Shown in pieces: positions 46,170 through 55,231 of a stretch of 64,000 nt of DNA. A program made the position numbers and the translations under genes. Below the pieces are notes generated by a model. The model had not been told where the DNA came from. It saw only the letters and a list, made by a program, of their open reading frames with translations, and did not search any database. Numbering within the stretch: position 1 is the stretch's first letter; every line of letters starts with the position of its first letter. This stretch comes from Candidatus Poribacteria bacterium (GTDB taxonomy: Bacteria > Poribacteria > WGA-4E > JAJDTR01): the NCBI GenBank assembly GCA_028820655.1, contig JAPPIK010000042.1, forward strand, positions 36,861-100,860, given 5' to 3'.

Positions 46170-47075
46170 ATGGTTCAAGAACGTGTCGTGTTTTTTAACG
46201 GGGGGATCATTCCGGAGCGTGAAGCAAAGGTTCCCTTCCGTGACAGAGGATTCATGTTTGGAGATGCCGTGTTCGATGCGACTCGAACATTTGGCGGGGA
46301 GATCTTCAAGCTGAAGGAACACCTTGACCGATTTTATGATTCTCTAAAATATATGCGCATAGATCCGGGTATGACTCTAGATCGGATGGCGGAGTTGACC
46401 TGCGAGGTGGTCCATGCAAATTTCCCTCTCCTTGGCGAAAATGATGATACTTGGGCGAGTCAACGTGTCAGTAGAGGGTCACTTGCTCCAGACGGCGCGT
46501 TCACTCCCACCGTTATCATTGAAACGATGCCGATTCCATTTGCCGCCAGGGCAAAGTTTTTTCGCGACGGTCTCTCGGTAATAACTCCAGCAACGAGGCG
46601 AACGCCTCCCGAGTGTATGAGTCCGAGAGCTAAGTTACACAATTACATCAATCTGTTCCTCGGCGAGCAGGAAGTCAAGGCTCAGAACCCGGATGCGATT
46701 CCAATTCTACTGGATATCAATGGCAACATTTGCGAAGGTGCCGGCGCCAATATTCTCATTGTAAAGGATGGTGTAGTCATCACACCGAAGGACCAATATA
46801 TCTTGGCTGGAATCAGCCGTCGAACCACTATGGAACTTGCCGCCGACCTCGGAATCGAGGTGCGCGAAGAAGACATTGATCTCTTTGACGCCTATACTGC
46901 CGATGAAGCGTTTATCACCTCTACCAGCTACTGCATCTGTCCCGTGTCGTCGGCCAACGGGATCACCATCGGTGATGGTAGTGTGCCCGGTCCCGTTACG
47001 CACCGCTTACAGACGGCGTACAGCGAACTGGTGGGTATCGATATTGTCGGGCAGTATCTGTCGAGACTGGATTGA
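46170..47075 (+). CDS. Class IV aminotransferase (branched-chain/D-amino acid type)
   Basis: 301 residues from ATG 46170 (MVQERVVFFNGGIIP); an in-frame ATG at 46149 adds seven. It is a PLP fold-type IV enzyme: PFRDRGFMFGDAVFDATRTF, the Schiff-base Lys in SPRAKLHNYINLFL, and NICEGAGANILIV with the conserved Glu. TSTSYCICPVSSANG fits the PLP phosphate and Arg region. It could act as IlvE, a D-amino-acid transaminase or an (R)-amine transaminase; sequence alone does not decide. It lies 29 bases upstream of an SDR gene, probably in one transcript. Confidence 0.88.
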   Translation: MVQERVVFFNGGIIPEREAKVPFRDRGFMFGDAVFDATRTFGGEIFKLKEHLDRFYDSLKYMRIDPGMTLDRMAELTCEVVHANFPLLGENDDTWASQRVSRGSLAPDGAFTPTVIIETMPIPFAARAKFFRDGLSVITPATRRTPPECMSPRAKLHNYINLFLGEQEVKAQNPDAIPILLDINGNICEGAGANILIVKDGVVITPKDQYILAGISRRTTMELAADLGIEVREEDIDLFDAYTADEAFITSTSYCICPVSSANGITIGDGSVPGPVTHRLQTAYSELVGIDIVGQYLSRLD

Positions 47076-47104
47076 ATTTAGCTTCTTTCAACGGATAGAA
47101 GGAT

Positions 47105-47917
47105 ATGCAGCGGGATGGAGAAAGGTTAGAGGGAAAAGTTGCTATTGTTACCGGTGCAGGCTCGCGCGGCGAGGTCATGGGTATCGGTCAGGCTACCGCT
47201 ATCCTGTTTGCAAGGCAAGGGGCAAGCGTCTTGGTCGTGGACAAGGACGAGCAGAATGCAGATAGAACGCTGTCTCAAATTGAAGAGGAGGGCGGAAGGG
47301 GGTCGCGGTTTGTCGCGGATGTGACCCATAGCGGCGCGTGTCGAAGAATGGTAGAAGCCGCGGTTTCACGTTACGGCGGACTGCACATCCTATTCAACAA
47401 TGCGGGCATCACCGATAGGAAAACGGTTGTCGACGTGGCTGAGGCTAGTTGGGACCGGGTGGTAGAGGTCAACCTAAAGGGCACAATGCTGTCGTGCAAA
47501 TTCGCCATCCCGACGATGATTCGGAGCGGAGGCGGGTCAATTGTAAATATCTCTTCCATTGACGGAATGCGAACCGGGTGGCGGCCGAACGTCCCGTATG
47601 CCGCGGCGAAAGGGGGCGTCATGGCAATGACTCAGAATATGGCAGTGCACCACGGCCGCGATAACATTCGCGTCAACTCGATTGCCCCCGGTCAGCTTTG
47701 GGGCTCTTTCGTTGGACCGATCCCTGCGACGTCGCGAGATCTTCGCCGACGCGCCAATCCCGTGGGAACGGAAGGGACGGTATGGGATGTAGCTTGGGCG
47801 GGAGTGTTCTTGGCGAGTGAAGAGGCGCGCTGGATTTCTGGTGTGGTTTTACCAGTTGATGGCGGGGCGGTAGCGGCAACGCCACTGTCGATGTTTCATC
47901 ATCTTCAGGAAGGATAG
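47105..47917 (+). CDS. Short-chain dehydrogenase/reductase
   Basis: 270 residues. The NAD(P) motif is expanded: VTGAGSRGEVMGIGQATA, with extra residues between the first and last Gly. NNAGITDR and the catalytic triad Ser (NISSIDG), Tyr and Lys (YAAAKGGV) are present. RVNSIAPG and the C-terminal VLPVDGG tail are typical. The extended Gly loop resembles the subgroup with TGAxSRGxGIG. Substrate unknown. Probably co-transcribed with the aminotransferase. Confidence 0.9.
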   Translation: MQRDGERLEGKVAIVTGAGSRGEVMGIGQATAILFARQGASVLVVDKDEQNADRTLSQIEEEGGRGSRFVADVTHSGACRRMVEAAVSRYGGLHILFNNAGITDRKTVVDVAEASWDRVVEVNLKGTMLSCKFAIPTMIRSGGGSIVNISSIDGMRTGWRPNVPYAAAKGGVMAMTQNMAVHHGRDNIRVNSIAPGQLWGSFVGPIPATSRDLRRRANPVGTEGTVWDVAWAGVFLASEEARWISGVVLPVDGGAVAATPLSMFHHLQEG

Positions 47918-47967
47918 ATAGGCTTTAATTTGAATATTCATTTTCTGGAGTGCTTGGGAATATTAGG

Positions 47968-48002
47968 ACTGGAAGGATGGAAGAACGGAAGGTTGGAAGG
48001 TT
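47968..48002 (+). repeat. GGAAGGATGG-type purine-rich repeat
   Basis: Several consecutive GGAAGGATGGAAGAACGGAA-like units. A related stretch occurs at about 49848-49882 (GGAAGCATGGAATAATGGAA). Confidence 0.45.
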
Positions 48003-48218
48003 TGCTTCGACGAATTCCTCGGCGTTCTGTGAATCTGATTCATGAAAACCGGCGAAACAAAGCCCTTTGTCAGGTCTCTATACAGAGGCGCGAACTTTTC
48101 TTCGCGTCATTTGTCTAAATGAATAGACATCGAAGATTGCTAACTAATTTTGCACTCCACCGGGATATTCCGGTGGCGCAACTCAAGTTTAACATTCAAC
48201 AATGAGGGAGATACTATC

Positions 48219-48728
48219 ATGACACGCAAATCTTTAGGCGTTATTTCCGTGCTCGCTATTGTCTTGGCGACAGTCTTTGTGTTAAATGAGATTACTCAAG
48301 CCCAGCGCCCCGACCGCAGCGAAATGCGAGAGAGAGGGCGGGGAGGACGAGGCGAACGAGGTGAACGAGGTGGTATGCGCGGATTTTCGGCAACTAGTAT
48401 AATTGACAGTGCATGGACAGACCTCACCTTTGTGGTTAAGGTTGACGATGAGACGCTTCTGAAAGCACGACCGGTATTCCACAAACACCGTGAGAAGCTT
48501 GAAAAAGCCGTTAAAGAGGCTAGGGAATCGGGTGATTTTCAGGCTATGCGCCTTACAATGGCAAACCTTCGCGATGCGTTCGCCACGGAACGAGATGCGC
48601 TCTTGTCGGAAGAACAGATCAGCCAGCTTGAGAAGTTAGAGGCGGATCGGATAAATCGGATGATGCGTCGCGGAGGCGGTCCGGGCGGAAGACGTGGCGG
48701 CGGTGGAGGCGGTGGGCCCCGGGGTTAG
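48219..48728 (+). CDS. Exported Gly/Arg-rich small protein
   Basis: 169 residues from ATG 48219 with GAGGGAGATACT upstream. N-terminal signal peptide (about 1-28: MTRKSLGVISVLAIVLATVF and on to TQAQ). An RGGRGERGERGG basic segment follows. Then comes a helical region (about 75-150) with EKLEKAVKEARESGDF and LLSEEQISQLEKLEADR. The C-terminal tail is glycine-rich. The helical core resembles periplasmic Spy/CpxP-like metal- or stress-related proteins (LTxxQ-type), but the motif match is weak. A terminator follows directly. Confidence 0.75.
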   Translation: MTRKSLGVISVLAIVLATVFVLNEITQAQRPDRSEMRERGRGGRGERGERGGMRGFSATSIIDSAWTDLTFVVKVDDETLLKARPVFHKHREKLEKAVKEARESGDFQAMRLTMANLRDAFATERDALLSEEQISQLEKLEADRINRMMRRGGGPGGRRGGGGGGGPRG

Positions 48729-48759
48729 ACCATTCACCAAGATAGAATTTGCAATACGA

Positions 48760-48796
48760 GAGAGCGCATCGTTTGACGTATGCGCTCTCTTTGTAT
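48760..48796 (+). terminator. Rho-independent-like terminator
   Basis: GAGAGCGCAT (48760-48769) and ATGCGCTCTC (48780-48789) form a perfect ten-pair stem with a ten-base loop, followed by TTTGT. It closes the small exported protein gene. Confidence 0.75.
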
Positions 48797-49100
48797 CAAG
48801 TCCTTACTCACCCCGGAGTCGACCCCTTTGAAACCACATGCTGACACATTGGCACTTTAGTGGTGGTACTCGAAAGAAATGGGAGACCTGTAAACAAGTT
48901 TCAATATGAAAGTTAATCTTCTTTGGGGATTAAGAAGAATTGAAGTTGAATAGTTAGGGTTCACCGTATTCAACCCGCCCTATTGGTAAGATAGAGACCT
49001 GCTGGATTTGCCAATGCATCAGGAGCGGTCAGGGGCTTATTCTCTATTTCAGCCTCAAAATGTAAAGTGTATTTTTGAAACTTGCTTCCACGAGCAAGTT

Positions 49101-49821
49101 ATAATAGACATCTTTCCAAAATATTAGAAGTTGCTACTGAGTATTTTCCGAGCGTTGAGTAGCCACAGGGGTGCATGAACGATAAGTTGATTTTGGCGAT
49201 TCAGTTAAGGTTTTTCGTCCGCTTGCCCTTCATTTTGCCGGCCGAAGGCAAGTATCTCCGTGATTCAATCATATGAGGCGTTTTCTGTCTGGATTTTCTG
49301 GTTCCCGTGACTCGCAACCGATCTTCCATGATCGGCGGTTACGCTGCTTGTTCCCCCTGTTTGCGTGATTCAACTTTGCCTGCGATGCCGGATGTCGTCG
49401 CAGAAGATGGCTATTCGCAAAAATCGGCCTGGAATCCAGTGATGACACGGGTTTGACGGGTTTGGAGCGCTATACGATTTTCTGCGATAAACTGCGAATA
49501 GTTTTCAGCGCGCCTCCTCCCGCTTAGCCAAACTACGGGGGGCGACGATGTAAATTCGATCTGATTTCATAGAGTTGCGACACCCGGCATCAATTGAATT
49601 GCACCTGCAGATGGAGCGCTTTGCTAGTATACCACATGAGTGTTAAGTATTCAAGTTAAAATCGGGGCGTGACAAGGCAAGAGTTTTTTCAGTAATAATC
49701 CGGACAAAACCAAAGTTTGTTCACTTGAGATACCCCGATGCAAGTTGCCAATCGGTGTAGATATTCTGATCTCCAACATTACTATAACCACATAGATCCA
49801 TTTTGGAAAGATGTCTAATAT
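49101..49821. mobile_element. Possible MITE or IS remnant with 22-bp inverted ends
   Basis: The left end 49101-49122 (ATAATAGACATCTTTCC, then AAAAT) matches the reverse complement of 49800-49821 with one mismatch. The 721-bp interior shows no transposase frame. It contains a copy of the TATACCACAT repeat. Direct target duplications were not clear. Confidence 0.45.
49628..49670 (+). repeat. TATACCACAT-type intergenic repeat, copy 2
   Basis: TATACCACATGAGTGTTAAG followed by TATTCAAGTTAAAAT, matching the copy at about 41654-41700 with few differences. Confidence 0.55.
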
Positions 49822-50165
49822 GAAAGTTCAGGTTCCTCATCGACTAGGAAGACTGGGATTGGAAGCATGGAATAATGGAAGGGCGGAAGATCTCCCACCG
49901 ATCTACCCTTAATAGCCATTGCTTCGAAGCAAAAGAATCAAGCTATCGGTCTCCAGGGACCTAGAGACTCTCTATAGATTAGAATCTGCTGGATTTGTCA
50001 ATCCAGCAGGAGCAGCTTGGACCTAGAATGAAGCCTAGGTTTATTGTTGAAAGTTGCTCTGGAGTTTGAACTCTTCTCCTTAAAATATTTGTCGTCAATG
50101 GTGGGGGTTTCGTCATTGAAGAATGACTGGAGAAACTAAAATCATGCTCGGCGACATGCGACACG

Positions 50166-50210
50166 GAAAAAAGTGCTAGAAAAAAGACGCGCAGTGACGT
50201 CTCTTATTGT
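50166..50210 (+). promoter_or_regulatory. Conserved ECF-cluster promoter element, gene 1
   Basis: GAAAAAAGTGCTAGAAAAAA starts 66 bases before the ATG. A TTATTGTAA stretch lies about 18 bases further on. The same AAAR(T/C)GCTAGAAAA element precedes three other sigma genes of this cluster at 65-66 bases. Confidence 0.6.
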
Positions 50211-50231
50211 AAGGAGGAAACACTCACGGTC

Positions 50232-51665
50232 ATGGTTGAGAATGACTTACTCATTTCGAGTGCGCAGGCTGGTGATGACAAGGCATTCACTAACCTCGTC
50301 AAGAATTACCATGCTTTTGTGTATGCAGTTGTCAGCGCAGTGCTGGAGAATCCGGACGATGCTCAAGAGGTTGTGCAAGACACGTTTATCAACGTCTACA
50401 GTGGTTTGCCTCAACTGAAGGACACAGCCAGTTTTAACGGGTGGATAGCCGAGATCGCCCGCAACTGCGCACGAGACCGACTGCGAAAACAGAGCCTAGA
50501 AACTGTACCAATTGATGAAGTGGGACCGCACATACTTGAGACAGTCGATTCCGCGGACGCACGTTTGATACGTGATGAGCAGATTGCGCTGATTCGCGGC
50601 GCAATGGATGCGTTATCGCAAAAAGATGGGGAAATTGCTCAGGCGTACTATCTTGATGGCGCAAGCTACGACGAACTTATCCGCACGCACGGATTGTCCT
50701 ATAAGGCAATTTCGTTTCGGCTCTCTCGCGCGAAACGGATACTCACCAAACGTCTGCGACATCTGCTCTCCGGAGTATTTCTTCCTCCAGCAACGACACT
50801 CAAAAGGATTGGTTCGGGAGGTCTTACAACCATGAAAATCGGAACGTTTCCCAAAGTCACGGTCGGGGTGATAGCGATTCTTGTGATCGCATTCATCGGT
50901 TCGCGCCAACTAATGTATCCAAAGGAGCCTCCATCTTCGTCCGCTAAAGCCCTGGGCCCGACTGAAGAAAAACGTGCGTCATCAGGTGGAGAAGTTTACA
51001 CGGCTCGAGAAGAAAAAGATCCTGGGGCTGCGCTTGAGACCGAACCAGAGCTTTCCGCCGAGGAGATGGAGCAAATTGAACGCTTTTTTGCTGAACTCGA
51101 CGCGGCGGACGCTCAGTCTGACGAGTCACTGCCCGTGGACGTTGATGAGCATAATGGAAATGAACCTGAGGCGTTCGATACGGACGACGAACAATCTCCC
51201 GAGGATATAATGAACGCTTACGTAGAGGCATACAAGAATGCAAACTTTGAATCATTGCTCCCGCTGGTGACTGGAACCGCGCGTGAGGGTATTGAAAGTA
51301 TTTTACGTATTTTTAGCGGCGAGATGCCAGAAGAAATACTAGATGGAGCCGCAGATCTATTGTCAGGAACGTTGTCGGAAGAGGACATAAGCAATGGGCT
51401 GGCAATGGTCCGCGAGATTATGCAAGGACCAGAGGTGCGCGCGAAGATGCAAGAAACTTACGGTCGAACAGAGATTGTGAGCAGCGGGTATGTTGGGGAT
51501 GAATTTCACTTCAAACTCAAAACACCGATGCCGGAACTACCTGATATGTCGGAGCTAACAGGACTGTCGGAATTTGAATTTCCCGGAATGCCCGGGATTC
51601 CAGAAAATATTGAGGTTGTGCACAAGATTCGGAAGCAGAATGGGGAGTGGCTGATTTATAAGTAG
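50232..51665 (+). CDS. ECF sigma factor with transmembrane and extracytoplasmic domain (paralogue 1)
   Basis: 477 residues, the only fully intact member of the four membrane-tailed paralogues. Sigma region 2 spans about 5-85 (NPDDAQEVVQDTFINVY, FNGWIAEIARNCARDRLRKQ). Region 4 spans about 115-178 (YDELIRTHGLSYKAISFRLS). A linker, then one membrane helix (about 208-224, KVTVGVIAILVIAFIGS). An acidic segment (EEMEQIERFFAELDAADAQ) leads to a C-terminal domain (about 320-477) beginning EDIMNAYVEAYKNANFESLL and ending KIRKQNGEWLIYK, which has an NTF2/SnoaL-like outline. Topology predicts sigma inside and sensor outside. GGGAGG plus ATG at 50816-50834 could start a membrane-sensor product alone. Confidence 0.85.
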   Translation: MVENDLLISSAQAGDDKAFTNLVKNYHAFVYAVVSAVLENPDDAQEVVQDTFINVYSGLPQLKDTASFNGWIAEIARNCARDRLRKQSLETVPIDEVGPHILETVDSADARLIRDEQIALIRGAMDALSQKDGEIAQAYYLDGASYDELIRTHGLSYKAISFRLSRAKRILTKRLRHLLSGVFLPPATTLKRIGSGGLTTMKIGTFPKVTVGVIAILVIAFIGSRQLMYPKEPPSSSAKALGPTEEKRASSGGEVYTAREEKDPGAALETEPELSAEEMEQIERFFAELDAADAQSDESLPVDVDEHNGNEPEAFDTDDEQSPEDIMNAYVEAYKNANFESLLPLVTGTAREGIESILRIFSGEMPEEILDGAADLLSGTLSEEDISNGLAMVREIMQGPEVRAKMQETYGRTEIVSSGYVGDEFHFKLKTPMPELPDMSELTGLSEFEFPGMPGIPENIEVVHKIRKQNGEWLIYK

Positions 51666-51714
51666 TGGGATATCAAACTGACTCACAATCTTTTCCAACT
51701 TATTTACGAGACAG

Positions 51715-51743
51715 GCGAATGGTTGAGTCCATTCGCTTTTTTT
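51715..51743 (+). terminator. Rho-independent terminator after paralogue 1
   Basis: GCGAATGG and CCATTCGC form a perfect eight-pair stem with a six-base loop, followed by T7. It is one of four related terminators between the sigma genes. Confidence 0.85.
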
Positions 51744-51776
51744 GTTTTACTCCAGTGCAGATTTTGGCAACTCGCT

Positions 51777-51820
51777 CGAAAAAATGCAAAAATTTGCTTC
51801 GATTTTCGTCTTTAATCATA
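51777..51820 (+). promoter_or_regulatory. Weak version of the ECF-cluster element, gene 2
   Basis: CGAAAAAATGCAAAAATTTG lies 55 bases before the ATG. It keeps AAAAAATGC but not the CTAG core and sits about ten bases closer than the others. Confidence 0.35.
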
Positions 51821-51831
51821 AGGAGGAGAAT

Positions 51832-52842
51832 ATGCCAGCACGCTTGGACACTGAGTTAGTCCAGTCCGCACGGTCGGGTGATGAAAAGGCGTTTGAAAGG
51901 TTAGTCGAGAAATACCGAGCGCGCATTGATGTGACCATTTCGAAATTCATCAACAATCCACAAGACCGCGAGGATATCGCGCAAGAAACCTTCATTAACG
52001 CGTACCGAAATCTGCACCAACTTTCGAATTCGGAGCTTTTCGGCTCTTGGTTGGACGCGATTGCACAGAACCAGTGCCGCGATTGGATGCGCAAAAACCG
52101 GATACAGTTCGTTCCGATTGACGAGGTTGAAGCGGATTTGCAGAGCTGCGAAGAATCGCCAGATCAGAGTTCTGTTGAGGCAGAGCAGCGGCGGATAATC
52201 GCTCAGACGATTGACACATTACCGCAGTCGGAGCGGCAAATTGCGCGTGCGCATTATCTTGAAGGCGCGAGTCATGATGAATTGGTTTCTCGGCACGGTA
52301 TCTCGTATCAGTCCGTTTCTGCGCGGTTGTTTCGCGCGAAGCGAAAGCTGGTGAAGCGGCTTCGGCACGTACTCGGCGGGGTTCTTGTTCCTCCAATTTC
52401 GATGCTCAAAAAAATTCCATCAGGAGGATTCACAGCCATGAACGTTGGAACGGTTCCCAAAATCGCGGTCGGTGTGATTGCGATTATCGTAATTGTCTTC
52501 ATCCGCTCACACCAATTGCAGTCTTCAAAAGATGGTCCATCTTCATCAATAAAAGCTACGGTGTCAACCGCTATTAAACCTGAACAGACAAGCCCCGAAT
52601 TTGATCCTTCTTTCGGACGCGTTAGCGCAGTGCCCGTGCACGTTGATGAACCACAGATATCCACCGAGGAAATGGGACAGATTGGGAATTTTTCGCTCAA
52701 CTCGAGGCAGCGGACGCGCAATCTCAGATGGAGTCTTCACAACTCGCGACTGATGTGGAAGTCAATCAAAACACAGAAGAGAATTACACTCCCGACGCAT
52801 CAGCAACTTTCGACAGGACAGAGCGATCTGCCGAAGATGTAA
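51832..52842 (+). CDS. ECF sigma factor with membrane helix, C-terminus frameshifted (paralogue 2)
   Basis: 336 residues in this frame from ATG 51832 (AAGGAGGAG upstream). Sigma regions 2 (INNPQDREDIAQETFINAYR) and 4 (HDELVSRHGISYQSVSARLF) are intact. The membrane helix is KIAVGVIAIIVIVFIRS. After TEEMGQIGN the frame departs from the paralogues and ends in unrelated NFSLNSRQRTRNLRWSLH and further residues. The paralogue sequence (FFAQLEAADAQ) resumes in the -1 frame from the T5 run 52689-52693 and stays open to 53234. Sigma region 2 differs more from the other paralogues than they do from each other. Confidence 0.75.
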   Translation: MPARLDTELVQSARSGDEKAFERLVEKYRARIDVTISKFINNPQDREDIAQETFINAYRNLHQLSNSELFGSWLDAIAQNQCRDWMRKNRIQFVPIDEVEADLQSCEESPDQSSVEAEQRRIIAQTIDTLPQSERQIARAHYLEGASHDELVSRHGISYQSVSARLFRAKRKLVKRLRHVLGGVLVPPISMLKKIPSGGFTAMNVGTVPKIAVGVIAIIVIVFIRSHQLQSSKDGPSSSIKATVSTAIKPEQTSPEFDPSFGRVSAVPVHVDEPQISTEEMGQIGNFSLNSRQRTRNLRWSLHNSRLMWKSIKTQKRITLPTHQQLSTGQSDLPKM

Positions 52843-53234
52843 TGGGGGCTTATGTGGAAGCTCTCAAGAATCTTGATTCTAAGACAATTCTTTCCTTAAT
52901 GCCCGCGACTGTTAACGGAGAGATCGCAGACCTTTGGGTTGACTTTGACAGTAATCCAACCCCCGCGTTAAGAAAGGCGTTGCAAGAGACGTTTGGTCAG
53001 GTGGAGATTTTGAGCAGCGGACATGTCGGAAATGAATTCCGCTTCCGTCTCGAAGTGCGGTTGCCAACCTGGTTGATTCTTCAATGTCTTGAAAAGGTGA
53101 ATATACCTGAAGGGGCTCTGGAAAGGTTCCTAACTCCAGAGATGTTCAAGTTTCTGGAGGCACCCAAGAGCGTCGTGCTTCCGCACACGATGAAAAAGGA
53201 AAGTGGCACGTGGATAATTTATTGCTTAAACTAG
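52692..53234 (+). pseudogene. Sensor-domain half of paralogue 2, in the -1 frame
   Basis: From the slip site this frame encodes FFAQLEAADAQSQMESSQLA and on to EDVMGAYVEALKNLDSKTIL, QVEILSSGHVGNEFRFRLEV and MKKESGTWIIYCLN, the same domain as the end of paralogue 1. No SD precedes the ATG at 52728. It would be made only by a -1 frameshift, or not at all. The domain itself has no further breaks. Confidence 0.6.
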
Positions 53235-53282
53235 CAACGAATTTAGCTAGTCTGCATTGGGCGCTAAAAGAAGACTTCATAA

Positions 53283-53314
53283 GGCGAATGGTTCAATCCA
53301 GTCGCCTCTTTTTA
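53283..53314 (+). terminator. Rho-independent terminator after paralogue 2
   Basis: GGCGAATGG (53283-53291) pairs with CCAGTCGCC (53298-53306) apart from one mismatch, followed by TCTTTTT. Confidence 0.8.
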
Positions 53315-53455
53315 TTTTCATCTCCCGAAAAACTTACTAAAATGCTTTAGATTTTAACCTATGGCTGAAGTTATTGCAGCGGTGCACTGTAGGATAAAAT
53401 CGTTCTTATATGACGGTAACATGCTCTTCCGACCGTCAATCTGCTCTACTAAATA

Positions 53456-53505
53456 GAAAAAGTGCTAGAAAATATCAAAGAACGGTGTTTTGATAGAATG
53501 GAAGG
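53456..53505 (+). promoter_or_regulatory. Conserved ECF-cluster promoter element, gene 3
   Basis: GAAAAAGTGCTAGAAAA starts 65 bases before the TTG start. TTTTGATAGAATG lies where the -10 would be, comparable with TCGTGATAGGATG in gene 5. Confidence 0.6.
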
Positions 53506-53520
53506 GAGGAATGCCGAACT

Positions 53521-54252
53521 TTGGACGAGAACGTCACACTCATTTCACGCGCACAATCCGGCGACGAGCAGGCATTTGCCGAACTGATGCGGGCGTATTA
53601 CGTCTTCGTTTATCGGATTGTCATCGAAATTGTAAACAATCCTCATGACGCAGAAGAAGTCGTCCAAGACACCTTTCTCAACGTGTATCGCGGGTTAGCG
53701 CGGTATGACGAGAGAATGAAATTCCGGGGTTGGCTCGCAAAGATTGCGCGAAATCGTGCTCTAAACTGGCAACGCACAAAGAGATTGGACACAGTGCCGT
53801 TTAATGACGTAAGCGAACGTACGCTCCAAGTCGAGGGTTCGCCAAGCGACCAGTTGATACGCGACGAAGAGCTAGAGATGGTTCGGCGTGCGATGAATAC
53901 GCTTGCGCAAAAAGACAGAGACATTGCACGTTCGTATTATCTTGAAGGTGCCAGCTACGACGAGCTCATCCGTGCGCATGGGCTGTCATACAAGGCGATT
54001 TCGTTTCGGCTGTCTCGTGCGAAACGGACACTTGCGAAGCGGTTGCAATATCTCCTCAACGCGGCGTTCATTCCTCCCGCAATAACTGTCAAAAAGATTT
54101 CATCAGGAGGACTTACAGCCATGAAAATCGGAACGGTTCCTAAAATCACAGTCGGGGTAATACCGATTATTGCTCTGGGGTTCTTCGGTTCGCGTCAACT
54201 GTTATCGCCGAAAGAGGACTTCTCTCTGTCTTCCACGGTCACGGTACCATAA
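53521..54252 (+). CDS. ECF sigma factor with membrane helix, truncated by a stop (paralogue 3)
   Basis: 243 codons from TTG 53521 after GGGAGGAA. Sigma region 2 (NNPHDAEEVVQDTFLNVYR, FRGWLAKIARNRALNWQ) and region 4 (YDELIRAHGLSYKAISFRLS) are intact. The membrane helix is KITVGVIPIIALGFFGS. The frame ends at TAA 54250-54252 just after the helix. The same frame continues beyond the stop with the linker and sensor domain, so the gene looks like a single-nonsense derivative of the full-length form. Confidence 0.75.
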   Translation: MDENVTLISRAQSGDEQAFAELMRAYYVFVYRIVIEIVNNPHDAEEVVQDTFLNVYRGLARYDERMKFRGWLAKIARNRALNWQRTKRLDTVPFNDVSERTLQVEGSPSDQLIRDEELEMVRRAMNTLAQKDRDIARSYYLEGASYDELIRAHGLSYKAISFRLSRAKRTLAKRLQYLLNAAFIPPAITVKKISSGGLTAMKIGTVPKITVGVIPIIALGFFGSRQLLSPKEDFSLSSTVTVP

Positions 54253-54957
54253 TCCAGTACACCTGAACTTACATCTGCCGAAGTTGACACTTCTCTTGGA
54301 AGTACGGCTACGGTGCCCGGGCGCGCCGATGCACCGCAGATCTCCGCCGAGGAGATGGGACAGATTGAGGGCTTCTTCGCTCAACTCAATGAAGCGGATG
54401 CGCAATCGGATTCAGGGCAACCGGCGGAAGCTGGATTTCGGGAGGAGGCCGACGAGCGTGTTGCGGGCAACACTGAAGTGTTAACCGAGAACACGGAGCA
54501 ATCAGCCGAAGAGGTAATGCACGTTTTTTTGGAGGCGTTTCGGAATCTTGACAGCGATACCATTAGCGCGCTGGTAACAGAGGATATGAGAGCCCAGGTG
54601 GCCTCTGTGATCAACATTGGTGGAGTGGAACTGACAAAAGTGTCTAGGGAGTCGGCATCTGTTGTTCCGGCTGAAGTCGTCGAAGATATGGTCGAAGAGA
54701 CGCACGCAAATCTAGAACAGATGATGTTAACTTTGATCCAGAATATGATAAAGCAGGCAGAGGTCGTAAGCAGTGGATATGTTGGTGATGAATATCACTT
54801 CCAATTCGGAATGCCTGCGCCGCCTACGCCGGAAACACCGGAGCGTGTTCGAGGGATAGAAGTAGAATCGAACATAACGCCTCCGCCAGATATACTTGTT
54901 AAAATGCGCCGAGAAAACGGGGCGTGGCGAATCTATGATGGTGAGACATTGGATTAG
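54253..54957 (+). pseudogene. Sensor-domain half of paralogue 3, after an in-frame TAA
   Basis: Same frame as the sigma part. It reads SAEEMGQIEGFFAQLNEADA, then EEVMHVFLEAFRNLDSDTIS, EVVSSGYVGDEYHFQFGMPA and ILVKMRRENGAWRIYD. A GTG at 54313 is the earliest start and has no clear SD. Read-through of the TAA would restore a full-length protein. The domain is intact. Confidence 0.6.
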
Positions 54958-54986
54958 TTCGTATTATTCTAATCACGCATACAACA

Positions 54987-55016
54987 GGCGAATGGCTCGT
55001 TCCGTTCGCCTTTTTT
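54987..55016 (+). terminator. Rho-independent terminator after paralogue 3
   Basis: GGCGAATGG (54987-54995) pairs with CCGTTCGCC (55002-55010) with one mismatch and is followed by T6. Confidence 0.85.
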
Positions 55017-55165
55017 ATTTTCAACTCACGAAGAACCTACTAAGATGTTTGGGGTTCGAATCTATACACAGGTTTTTTTTTGAGAACCAACTCGTGCGCG
55101 AAAGCCTTTCCCGATCAAATGAGAGTGAGTAAAAACATGGCTTTCAGTTTGCAGTCTGAATACGT

Positions 55166-55215
55166 GCAAAAAATGCTAGAAAAAAGTGAAGAATTGTATC
55201 TTTATAAGATACAGG
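55166..55215 (+). promoter_or_regulatory. Conserved ECF-cluster promoter element, gene 4
   Basis: GCAAAAAATGCTAGAAAAAA starts 66 bases before the GTG start. CTTTATAAGATAC is the -10-like stretch. Confidence 0.6.
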
Positions 55216-55231
55216 GGAGGAACCGCTAGCT

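Larger units (their letters stand above)
48797..50165. other. Long intergenic region with an inverted-repeat element
   Basis: About 1.4 kb with no confident gene. It includes a 721-bp stretch bounded by 22-bp inverted repeats (49101-49821), a TATACCACAT repeat near 49630 and a GGAAGCATGG-type repeat near 49850. An imperfect direct repeat, CTGCTGGATTTGYCAAT-like, lies near 49000 and 49988. Confidence 0.55.
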
